DNA of 7,451 nucleotides from PS1 clade bacterium (GTDB lineage Bacteria > Pseudomonadota > Alphaproteobacteria > RS24). The notes beneath the pieces were generated by a model. The model worked only from the letters and a program-made list of their open reading frames with translations. It was not told the DNA's origin and ran no database searches. The translations under genes were made by a program, and so were the position numbers. Numbering within the stretch: position 1 is the stretch's first letter; every line of letters begins with the position of its first letter. Below, in pieces: positions 1 to 6,212 of the stretch. Where the stretch lies: contig JADHOK010000063.1 of NCBI GenBank assembly GCA_016779015.1, positions 1-7,451 on the forward strand. The letters are read 5' to 3'.

Positions 1-135
1 GGCTTTGCCCTGAGTTTTGGCGAAGGCATGACGCTTGAACAAAAGCGCAGCAAAGCGGCCAATGGCCAAGTTGGAGCCGACCAAGTGGAAGCGCGCCGCG
101 AAGCCGTTCAACAACGCGGCCAAAGCCAAAAATAG
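1..135 (+). CDS. C-terminal end of an unidentified protein (possibly enoyl-CoA hydratase/isomerase family)
   Basis: An open frame enters from the left edge in frame 1 and ends at TAG 133-135, giving the last 44 residues of a larger protein. The tail is hydrophilic and helical in character, with SFGEGMTLEQKRSKAANGQ followed by VEARREAVQQRGQSQK. An ending of the RR.AV..RG.SQ kind reminds me of the C-termini of some crotonase-fold enoyl-CoA hydratases, where a late helix follows the core, but this is recalled resemblance and not a firm match. The stop codon overlaps the ribosome binding site of the next gene and the gap is only 11 bases, so the two genes are very likely co-transcribed. That the frame is coding is fairly safe. 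The product is not assigned. Confidence 0.6.
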   Translation, partial: GFALSFGEGMTLEQKRSKAANGQVGADQVEARREAVQQRGQSQK

Positions 136-138
136 GAG
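134..138 (+). promoter_or_regulatory. Ribosome binding site of the serine hydrolase gene, overlapping the upstream stop codon
   Basis: AGGAG lies 8 bases before ATG 147. Its first two bases are the last two of the upstream TAG stop (the string is AATAGGAG). This fixes the start at 147 and suggests translational coupling. The same AATAGGAG arrangement recurs on the minus strand at the amine oxidase / dehalogenase junction near 7131. Confidence 0.75.
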
Positions 139-146
139 TAAAGTCA

Positions 147-1376
147 ATGAGTAACAACCCCCGCATGATGCCAGCCAAAGCGCATTATAATGGCTGGCGC
201 GACCCCGATAGTGTGCGCTGGCATTTGCGCAATATGTCCACCCTACCGGCCCTGATTATGCCGCGCGGCGATAAATTGTTTGAGCTGAAAACCGGCAGTG
301 AGAAAGATGTCGAAAATTTTTCTTATGACTATCAAGGCCGCACACTGACGCTGGGCGAAGCGATGCGCGATGATTGCATTGACGGCTATATGGTGGTGCA
401 AAATGGCGAGGTGCTGTTTGAGCGCTATTACGATAATTTCCGCGCCCACGACCACCATATTTGGTTTTCCATGACCAAATCGCTCATCTCGACCACTTTC
501 GGTATTGCGCAGGCCGAGTTCGGCATTGATGAGACCAAAACACCGGCCGACTATATTCCCGAACTGGCCGATAGCATCTTCGCCAATGTCTCGGTGCGCC
601 ATGTGCTGAATATGGTCACGGCCCTCAATTACACCGAAGAATATGACGAGATGACGCCGGGCAGTGTGCATTTCGAATATTTCCGCCGCCTCGGTTTTAT
701 GGGTGATTTTGAATTACTGGCCATTGACCCGAACCAGTCGGACGAGCCGCGCGGTGTGCGCGATATGCTGCCGCGTTTCGAGCAAGCCGAGGACGGTATC
801 ACCGGCGCGATGTTCCAATACCAGTCGCCCAATGTCGATGTTATTGGCTGGCTGATTGAGCGTATCACCGGTCGCGCGCTGATGGATTATATGCGCGAGA
901 AACTATGGGCACCGCTGGCCACCGAACATGATGGTGTGTTCACTGTCGATGTTTCTTTCGCGCCGGTCGCTACGGGTGGTTTTAATTCAACCTTGCGCGA
1001 CGCCGTGCGCTTCGGGCTGATGGCGCTGGGTGACGGACGATTGGGCGACACGCAAATTGCCCCCGAAAGCTGGATGACAGACACTTACGCCATGACCGAT
1101 GAAGACAAAAAAGCCGGCGCGGCGTCGGTCAATGCCGACCCCGACCACGAGCGCTTTATCGACGGCTTTAGCGGCTATCGCAGTTTCTGGTGGCAGTTCG
1201 ACCAAAGCCAAGGCGAGCGCCTGGCCATGGGGGTGCACGGGCAAGTGATTTACGTCAATAAGGCGAAGAATTTGGTGATTGCCAATTTCGCCAGTCCGGC
1301 GCAAACCGCCAACCAATTGCGCCCCGGGTATAAGCAAATGCTGGCCGGCACGCGGGCATTGGCGGCGTCGCTATAA
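147..1376 (+). CDS. Serine hydrolase, class C beta-lactamase / 6-aminohexanoate-dimer hydrolase-like
   Basis: Protein of 409 residues, about the usual size for the beta-lactamase (class C) superfamily that includes NylB-type oligomer hydrolases, family VIII esterases and DD-peptidases. The catalytic SxxK motif is S108-M-T-K111 in the context WFSMTKSLIST. The second motif is Y225-Q-S-P-N229, followed by a helix typical of the family (VIGWLIERITG). The third-strand motif, KTG in true beta-lactamases, is probably H364-G-Q366 in MGVHGQVIYVN. A substitution there is common in esterase and amidase members and argues against penicillin breakdown. There is no N-terminal signal peptide or membrane segment, so the enzyme is probably cytoplasmic. 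The start is set by AGGAG 8 bases upstream. It is the second gene of an operon with the partial gene at 1-135 and converges on mmsA. The substrate (ester, cyclic amide or peptide) cannot be read from sequence. Confidence 0.85.
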   Translation: MSNNPRMMPAKAHYNGWRDPDSVRWHLRNMSTLPALIMPRGDKLFELKTGSEKDVENFSYDYQGRTLTLGEAMRDDCIDGYMVVQNGEVLFERYYDNFRAHDHHIWFSMTKSLISTTFGIAQAEFGIDETKTPADYIPELADSIFANVSVRHVLNMVTALNYTEEYDEMTPGSVHFEYFRRLGFMGDFELLAIDPNQSDEPRGVRDMLPRFEQAEDGITGAMFQYQSPNVDVIGWLIERITGRALMDYMREKLWAPLATEHDGVFTVDVSFAPVATGGFNSTLRDAVRFGLMALGDGRLGDTQIAPESWMTDTYAMTDEDKKAGAASVNADPDHERFIDGFSGYRSFWWQFDQSQGERLAMGVHGQVIYVNKAKNLVIANFASPAQTANQLRPGYKQMLAGTRALAASL

Positions 1377-1387
1377 AGCTTATAGCG
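1369..1387. terminator. Hairpin between two convergent genes (possible bidirectional terminator)
   Basis: CGCTATAA 1369-1376 and TTATAGCG 1380-1387 form a perfect 8-bp stem around the 3-base loop AGC. The left arm contains the TAA stop of the serine hydrolase (1374-1376), and the right arm ends 4 bases before the last base of mmsA. Because it is symmetric it could act on both strands. No run of T follows on either strand and the stem is AT-rich in its inner half, so it is not a classical intrinsic terminator. It could equally protect the 3' ends. Confidence 0.4.
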
Positions 1388-1391
1388 CCGG

Positions 1392-2888
1392 TTATTTCAT
1401 TGTCGGGATGATGAAGCTCTGGTCGCTGACATCGCCTTCCGGCCAGCGCTGCGTCACCGTTTTCACCTTGGTGTAAAACTTGATGCCTTCCGGCCCGTGC
1501 TGATTGGTGTCGCCGAAAGCTGAGCGCTTCCAACCGCCGAAAGTATGATAAGCCACCGGCACCGGAATCGGCACATTAATACCGACCATGCCGACATTGA
1601 CCTTTTGCGCGAACTGCCGCGCCGCCAGACCGGAGCGGGTGAAGATTGCCACGCCATTGCCATATTGGTGCTCCGACGGCAAGCGCGCCGCCTCCTCAAG
1701 GCTATCAGCGCGCACCACTTGCAAAACCGGGCCGAAAATCTCTTCTTGATAAGACTGCATATCGGCTTTCACATTATCGAACAAAGACGGGCCGATGAAA
1801 AAGCCGTCCTCATTACCTTGCAGCGACATGCCGCGGCCATCGACCAGCAGGTCCGCGCCCTCTTTGACGCCCATCTCGATATAATCCTCAATCTTCTGGC
1901 GATGCGCGGCAGACACCACCGGCCCGTAATGCGCGTCAGGGTCGGTCGAGACGCCGACATTGAGTTTCGCCACTTCTTCTTGCATACGGCCGACAAATTC
2001 ATCCGCCGTATCTTTGCCCACCGGTACCGCGACGGGCAGCGCCATGCAGCGCTCGCCGGCCGAGCCATAGGCCGAGCCAGAAAAATCTGCAATCACTTGG
2101 TCCATATCGGCGTCGGGCAAAATAATGCCATGGTTTTTCGCCCCGCCCATAGCCTGCACCCGCTTACCATTGGCGGTGCCTGTCTGATAGACATAATGGG
2201 CGATATCCGACGAGCCGACAAAGCTCACCGCTTTGATATCATCATGCGCCAGAACCGCATCGACCGCTTCCTTATCGCCATGCACGACATTCAAAAGCCC
2301 CTCGGGAGCGCCTGCTTCCAGCATTAATTCAGCCAGTCGCACCGGCACGCTCGGGTCTTTTTCCGACGGTTTCAAAATAAACGCATTGCCACAAGCAATG
2401 GCGATGCCGAACATCCACATCGGGATCATCGCCGGAAAATTAAACGGCGTGATACCGGCGACAATGCCGAGCGGCTGGCGCACGGCGTAAATATCAATCC
2501 CCGGCCCGGCCCCTTCGGTGTATTCGCCTTTCAAAAGATGCGGGATACCACATGCAAACTCGATGACCTCCAGCCCGCGCTGCACATCGCCCTTACTGTC
2601 GGCGATAACCTTGCCGTGTTCGGAGGAGAGAAGCGCCGCCAGTTCGTCCATATTGGCTTCCAGCAATTCCTTGAATTTGAACATCACCCGCGCGCGCCGC
2701 TGCGGATTGGTGGCGGCCCATTCAGGTTGCACTTTTTTGGCAGCCTCAACCGCGGCCGCGATATCATCGGCCCCGCCGAGGCAAACCTGCGCTTGCACCG
2801 CGCCGGTATTGGGGTCGAAAATATCGCCATCGCGTGTCGCCGCGCCGCGTGTCGCCTTACCGGCAATAAAATGTTGAACCTGTCGCAT
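1392..2888 (-). CDS. mmsA: CoA-acylating methylmalonate-semialdehyde dehydrogenase
   Basis: Protein of 498 residues, the normal MmsA length. This aldehyde dehydrogenase oxidises methylmalonate semialdehyde to propionyl-CoA, or malonate semialdehyde to acetyl-CoA, with NAD+ and CoA. It serves valine, myo-inositol and beta-alanine type catabolism. The oxyanion Asn is N150 in TPFNFPAMIPMW, the nucleotide-fold loop is FVGSSDIA at 223-230, and the catalytic cysteine is C281 in SAGERCMA. M247-G-G-A-K-N-H253 stands where hydrolytic aldehyde dehydrogenases carry their general-base Glu. The missing Glu is a hallmark of the CoA-dependent MmsA group. EEIFGPVL and the GGWKRSAFGD segment are also typical. 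The open frame extends 22 codons further upstream, but the start chosen (2888, MRQVQHFIAGK) has a strong GGAGAG site and matches family N-termini. No other valine-pathway gene is visible, apart from the possible crotonase tail at the left edge. Confidence 0.95.
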   Translation of the reverse strand: MRQVQHFIAGKATRGAATRDGDIFDPNTGAVQAQVCLGGADDIAAAVEAAKKVQPEWAATNPQRRARVMFKFKELLEANMDELAALLSSEHGKVIADSKGDVQRGLEVIEFACGIPHLLKGEYTEGAGPGIDIYAVRQPLGIVAGITPFNFPAMIPMWMFGIAIACGNAFILKPSEKDPSVPVRLAELMLEAGAPEGLLNVVHGDKEAVDAVLAHDDIKAVSFVGSSDIAHYVYQTGTANGKRVQAMGGAKNHGIILPDADMDQVIADFSGSAYGSAGERCMALPVAVPVGKDTADEFVGRMQEEVAKLNVGVSTDPDAHYGPVVSAAHRQKIEDYIEMGVKEGADLLVDGRGMSLQGNEDGFFIGPSLFDNVKADMQSYQEEIFGPVLQVVRADSLEEAARLPSEHQYGNGVAIFTRSGLAARQFAQKVNVGMVGINVPIPVPVAYHTFGGWKRSAFGDTNQHGPEGIKFYTKVKTVTQRWPEGDVSDQSFIIPTMK

Positions 2889-2894
2889 ATCTAT

Positions 2895-2900
2895 CTCTCC
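2895..2900 (-). promoter_or_regulatory. Ribosome binding site of mmsA
   Basis: GGAGAG on the minus strand, 6 bases upstream of the ATG at 2888. It decides in favour of this start over the in-frame upstream ATG at 2954, which would add a 22-residue, non-family extension. Confidence 0.8.
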
Positions 2901-2980
2901 AGAACGCCCGCAGCATAAGTCAGCCCAAGGCCTTTTGTGATTAGGCGGCACCATACGGTTTTGACTTTTCTGTGTCCATA

Positions 2981-3014
2981 AAAACTGCCCCCTTGAAACG
3001 GCTTTCTCGGGGCA
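2981..3014 (-). terminator. Likely intrinsic terminator of the ABC-F gene
   Basis: Read on the minus strand, TGCCCC (3014-3009) pairs with GGGGCA (2991-2986). An inner GAAA/TTTC pairing closes on a 4-base loop. The right arm is followed by GTTTTTA at 2985-2979. It lies 36 bases past the ABC-F stop codon and in the correct orientation. The stem has an internal loop of 2-3 bases and the T run is short, so strength is uncertain. If it works, mmsA has its own promoter in 2889-2980. I see no clean -35/-10 pair there. Confidence 0.55.
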
Positions 3015-3050
3015 TTTCAGGCAGTGATGTTTTTGGGCAGGTTTTTGCGC

Positions 3051-4889
3051 CTAAAGCCCGTTTTCCGCCGCCTCACGCAGCAATTCAAGCTGCAGCCATT
3101 CATCCTCGGCCTTCGCCAAATCCGCCTTGGCGGCCTCCAATTGCGCGGCATTTGCCTCGAATTTCCGTGGGTCTTTCGTGAACAAAGCACTATCGGCCAG
3201 CACCGCCTCGGCTTTGGCAATCGCCGCTTCCAAATCGGCCATTTCCTGCGGTAGCCGTTCCAGTCGATAGCGATGCTTGTAACTCAGCTTAGCGGGTTTT
3301 TGCGCCGCATTGGCGTCTTGCTTAGCGGTGTTTTTATCGGCCTGCGTATCGCGCTTTTTACCGGTTTTTTCGTCATTGGTAGTGGGGCGCGCCAGCGCTT
3401 TTTGTTGCGCCTTCATATCCGAATAGCCGCCCGCATATTCCACCCAATGCCCGCCGCCCTCGGCGTTGAAAACCGCCGTCACTGTTCGGTCGAGAAAATC
3501 GCGGTCATGGCTGACCAATATCACCGTGCCGTCATAAGCGGCGATCATTTCCTGCAACAGATCCAGCGTCTCAAGGTCGAGGTCATTGGTCGGCTCGTCC
3601 ATCACCAATAAATTGCTCGACTGACGCAGACCGCGCGCCAAAAACAGCCGCGCCTGTTCGCCGCCCGACAAGACGCTGACCGGCGTGCGCATTTGCGCCG
3701 GATGAAACAGGAAGTTTTTCATATAGCCGATGACATGCATGGTCTCTTCGCCAATCGACACCAAATCACCCGCGCCATCGGTTAGCGCGTCTTTGACATT
3801 CCAATCTTTTTTAATGCCCTGCCGCTGTTGGTCGAGAATGAGCGGCGTCAGATTTTTGCCGAGGCGGATATTGCCGCTATCGGGGGCCAGTGTGCCCAGC
3901 AACATATTCAACAGCGTCGTCTTGCCCGCGCCATTGGGGCCGATAAGACCGATGCGGCTGCCGCGCTTAATCTGCGTCGAGAAATTTTTGATGAGCACCC
4001 GGTCGCCATAGGATTTCTCAATCTTATCGGCTTTGACCACCAGCTTGCCGGAGCGGTCGCCGGCCTGCATCACCGCTTCCATATCACCTTGCGGCCCGCG
4101 ATAATCGCGCCGCTGCTGGCGCAAATCGTGTAGCGCGCCAAGCCGCTTGACGTTGCGCTTGCGCCGCGCCGTCACCCCATAGCGAAGCCAGTCCTCCTCG
4201 CGCGCAATCTTGCGGTCGAGCTTGTGCTGCGCTTCGGCTTCGCGTTCCAACTCGCCATCGCGCCAGTCTTCGAAATGGCTGAAATTCTTGCGCATCAGCT
4301 TGGTTTGGCCGCGGTCGAGCCAAACCGTCTGACTGGCCATATTGGAGAGGAAGCGGCGGTCATGGCTGACCAATATCAGCGCCGAATTAATCTGCCGCAG
4401 CGCCGCCTCCAGCCATTCAATGGCCGGCAGGTCGAGATGATTGGTCGGTTCATCCAAGAGCAGCACTTCGGGCTGTCCGGCCATCGCCTTGGCCAGCGCC
4501 ACGCGGCGGCGTTCGCCACCCGACATGGGAGCAATCTCGGCATCGCGGTCAATATGCAAATCGGCCATGAGCTGAAACGCCCGCTGCCGGTCCTCATTAT
4601 TCATAAGCCCCTGCAGCACATAATCTTCGGCTTTGAGAAAGCCCTTAAAACTCGGGTCTTGCGCCAAATATTCGACATGAATGCCGGGCTGCACAAAGCG
4701 CTCGCCATCATCAGGTTCAACAAGACCGGCAATGATTTTCAAGAGTGTCGATTTACCCGAGCCATTGCGCCCGACCAGACAAATGCGGTCATCGCGCCCC
4801 ACCGATAGCGTCGCGCCCGCCAAGAGCGGCGTAACACCATGCGTCAGATGAATATCATCGACATATAAAATCGGCGGACTGGCAGACAT
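3051..4889 (-). CDS. uup: ABC-F family ATPase, Uup-like
   Basis: About 612 residues with two ABC ATPase domains and no membrane segments, the ABC-F plan of soluble ribosome-associated translation factors. Domain 1 has Walker A G40-RNGSGKS, signature MSGGE 122-126, Walker B ending D146-E147 (DEPTNHLD) and switch His H176. A charged linker (about 195-280, rich in Arg and Glu) fits the P-site tRNA-interacting segment. Domain 2 has Walker A G317-PNGAGKT, signature LSGGE 407-411, D431-E432 (DEPTNDLD) and H461. A Lys/Gln-rich hinge (about 500-535) leads to a C-terminal coiled coil (about 535-612, LERLPQEMADLEAAIAKAE), as in Uup. Both sites look intact. The frame extends to a TTG at 4919, and ATGs occur at 4895 and 4889. 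I chose 4889 because the protein then starts like its relatives, just before strand 1. No Shine-Dalgarno sequence precedes any of these starts. The gene is divergent from the dehalogenase gene at 5094. Confidence 0.9.
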   Translation of the reverse strand: MSASPPILYVDDIHLTHGVTPLLAGATLSVGRDDRICLVGRNGSGKSTLLKIIAGLVEPDDGERFVQPGIHVEYLAQDPSFKGFLKAEDYVLQGLMNNEDRQRAFQLMADLHIDRDAEIAPMSGGERRRVALAKAMAGQPEVLLLDEPTNHLDLPAIEWLEAALRQINSALILVSHDRRFLSNMASQTVWLDRGQTKLMRKNFSHFEDWRDGELEREAEAQHKLDRKIAREEDWLRYGVTARRKRNVKRLGALHDLRQQRRDYRGPQGDMEAVMQAGDRSGKLVVKADKIEKSYGDRVLIKNFSTQIKRGSRIGLIGPNGAGKTTLLNMLLGTLAPDSGNIRLGKNLTPLILDQQRQGIKKDWNVKDALTDGAGDLVSIGEETMHVIGYMKNFLFHPAQMRTPVSVLSGGEQARLFLARGLRQSSNLLVMDEPTNDLDLETLDLLQEMIAAYDGTVILVSHDRDFLDRTVTAVFNAEGGGHWVEYAGGYSDMKAQQKALARPTTNDEKTGKKRDTQADKNTAKQDANAAQKPAKLSYKHRYRLERLPQEMADLEAAIAKAEAVLADSALFTKDPRKFEANAAQLEAAKADLAKAEDEWLQLELLREAAENGL

Positions 4890-5093
4890 GGGCATTCTAT
4901 AGCGCGGCGCAAAAGGCAAAGCCAGACACTAAACCGCGTGGCCGAATTGATAAAATGCCGATATTTTTTGCGCCCCATCACAAAATTTTCACCCGATATT
5001 GGCTCGCTTGCGCGTTAAAGGTTGGCGGGGATGTGACAGGAAATAGCCCAAATCCCGTTATGTAAGATATAGGGAGCACTTTTTTGGGGGTTT
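4890..5093. other. Divergent intergenic spacer between the ABC-F and dehalogenase genes
   Basis: About 200 bases, visibly richer in A and T than the flanking genes, that must hold the promoters for both directions. An 8-base direct repeat, CCGATATT, occurs at 4958-4965 and 4993-5000, with starts 35 bases apart. This could be a regulator site or chance. TAAGAT at 5063-5068 is a fair -10 for the plus-strand gene but lacks a matching -35. No hairpin with a T tract, no tRNA and no convincing small open frame was found. Confidence 0.5.
4896..4901 (-). promoter_or_regulatory. Possible -10 element for a leaderless ABC-F transcript
   Basis: TATAGA on the minus strand ends 6 bases before the ATG at 4889. 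That is the spacing expected if transcription began at the start codon itself. The lack of any Shine-Dalgarno sequence agrees with this. The region 17 bases further upstream (TGGCTT) is a poor -35 match, so the call is weak. Confidence 0.2.
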
Positions 5094-5153
5094 ATGATGA
5101 GAGCGGCACTTATTTTATGCGTCATTTTGGGGTTCCAATCACATGCCTTTGCC
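5094..5153 (+). other. Predicted Sec signal peptide of the dehalogenase-like protein
   Basis: Codons 1-20: a short positive n-region (MMR), a hydrophobic core AALILCVILGF, a polar c-region QSH, then AFA followed by EE, which is a classical signal peptidase I site. Cys9 lies inside the core and not in a lipobox, so a lipoprotein is unlikely. No twin arginine is present. Cytoplasmic homologues usually begin about where residue 28 (ATG 5175) lies here. Confidence 0.75.
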
Positions 5154-6134
5154 GAGGAAATTCGGCCGGGCGTGATGCGGACGCCGGATGAACGCTTCGA
5201 GAACCTGCAAGATTTCAATTTCAAGCCGAACTATTTGGTCATCGATAATTTGCGCGTTCACTATCTTGATGAGGGGCCCAAAGACGGCAAACCCATCCTC
5301 CTGTTACACGGGCAGCCAAGCTGGGGTTATTTGTTTCGCAACATGATCGAACCTCTGACTAAGGCGGGATACCGTGTCATTGTTCCCGACATGGTCGGCT
5401 TTGGCCGGTCAGACAAACCGGTCAATATGGAAGACTATAGCTATCTAAGCCACGTAAACATAATGAGCGCGCTGGTCGATCGTCTAAACCTGAACGACGC
5501 GGTTTTTTTTGGACAAGACTGGGGCGGTCTCGTTGGATTGCGGGTGGTCGCAAATTCACCCGACCGCTTCTCTCATATTGTCGTATCGAATACGGCGCTG
5601 GTAGCGGCGGATGGCCTGCAAGGATATATCGGCTACCCGCTTTTGAAGCTGGCTGTCTGGTGGGAAGGGGCGATGACATTTGAGGAAATGCGTGAACGCG
5701 CAAACTTCAGAAGTTGGATTGCTTATGCTTACCATGCCGAGGATCTTGCGGTCGACAAACTGATGAGGACTTTGGGCAAAATCGAAGACCCCAAAATCGT
5801 AGAGGGGTACACAGCACCTTTTCCATCACCCGCTTACAAAGCCGGCGCGCGCGTCTTTCCGTATCTCATCCCGTCACAATTGAGAGAAAACGCAGAAATC
5901 TGGAAAACGGTCTATGAAAAATGGGACAAGCCGTTTTTGGTAGCGTTTACCGATGAAGATCCGGCTTCAAGCGGCACCGACGCAGCCGACCAGTTTGAAA
6001 AGCGTGTGCCCGGTGCCACGCGGGTCGTCATCAAAGGGGTAGGTCATTTTGTGCAGGAGGAAGTCGGCCCACGTTTGGCTTTGTTAATGGACGACTTCAT
6101 CAGCGGACGGCCTGTTTCCGGTTTTGCAAAATAA
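5094..6134 (+). CDS. Haloalkane dehalogenase-like alpha/beta hydrolase (HLD-I type) with an N-terminal signal peptide
   Basis: Protein of 346 residues, longer than the roughly 300-310 of typical members because of an export signal. Enzymes of this family cleave carbon-halogen bonds hydrolytically, giving alcohol, halide and a proton. Residues 1-20 form a Sec-type signal (Arg3, hydrophobic 4-14, cleavage after A18-F-A20). The mature part starts near the family-typical MRTPDERFENL (28-38). Motifs: H72-G-Q-P75 after strand 3, nucleophile D142 in GQDWGG, halide-binding W143, cap W208 (RSWIAYAYHAEDL, aligning with DhlA Trp175 from memory), APFPSPAYKAG at 241-251, acid D289 in FTDEDP, and base H318 in GVGHFVQEE. 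The triad and both halide tryptophans therefore seem present. Arginine codons are mixed (6 CGC, 6 CGG, 5 CGT, 4 AGA/AGG of 21), unlike the CGC-dominated neighbours, which suggests acquisition by transfer. The ribosome site is weak: GGGGG lies 3 bases before the ATG, and AGGGAG at 5071-5076 is too far. Confidence 0.85.
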   Translation: MMRAALILCVILGFQSHAFAEEIRPGVMRTPDERFENLQDFNFKPNYLVIDNLRVHYLDEGPKDGKPILLLHGQPSWGYLFRNMIEPLTKAGYRVIVPDMVGFGRSDKPVNMEDYSYLSHVNIMSALVDRLNLNDAVFFGQDWGGLVGLRVVANSPDRFSHIVVSNTALVAADGLQGYIGYPLLKLAVWWEGAMTFEEMRERANFRSWIAYAYHAEDLAVDKLMRTLGKIEDPKIVEGYTAPFPSPAYKAGARVFPYLIPSQLRENAEIWKTVYEKWDKPFLVAFTDEDPASSGTDAADQFEKRVPGATRVVIKGVGHFVQEEVGPRLALLMDDFISGRPVSGFAK

Positions 6135-6146
6135 CGATTGGCAAAT

Positions 6147-6174
6147 TGGATATTGGGTGGCTGGATATTGGGTG
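6147..6174. repeat. Two tandem copies of a 13-base repeat (period 15)
   Basis: TGGATATTGGGTG occurs at 6147-6159 and again at 6162-6174, separated by GC (two spacer bases). It lies 12 bases past the stop of the plus-strand dehalogenase, in the 78-base gap between two convergent genes. There is no hairpin with a T run. It may be a replication-slippage duplication or a junction scar of the insertion that brought in the neighbouring gene. Confidence 0.8.
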
Positions 6175-6212
6175 AGTTTCCCCAAGCAAGCGCGCCGCAA
6201 TTCGGCTAAATC

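Noticed and set aside
147..1376. Antibiotic beta-lactamase function for the SxxK protein
   Set aside because: No signal peptide and HGQ in place of KTG. The overall look is of esterase/amidase members, so resistance is not supported.
1545..2327. Long plus-strand open frame of 260 codons inside mmsA
   Set aside because: Antisense to a certain gene. Its His/Arg-rich, low-complexity translation is what codon bias produces on the opposite strand, and it has no recognisable domain or ribosome site.
2889..2954. N-terminal extension of mmsA by 22 codons
   Set aside because: The extension is not family-like, and the strong GGAGAG site sits directly before the internal ATG at 2888.
4224..4808. Plus-strand open frames (up to 194 codons) opposite the ABC-F gene
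   Set aside because: Antisense to intact Walker and signature motifs. No start signal or domain was seen.
5030..5070. Sigma-70 promoter for the exported dehalogenase-like gene (GTGACA with CGTTAT or TAAGAT)
   Set aside because: The hexamers match poorly, or the better -10 has no -35 at acceptable spacing, so it is not listed as a promoter.
6193..6205. Small GCCG/CGGC hairpin downstream of the convergent dehalogenase-family genes
   Set aside because: Only a 4-bp stem with no T run. It is too weak to call a terminator.
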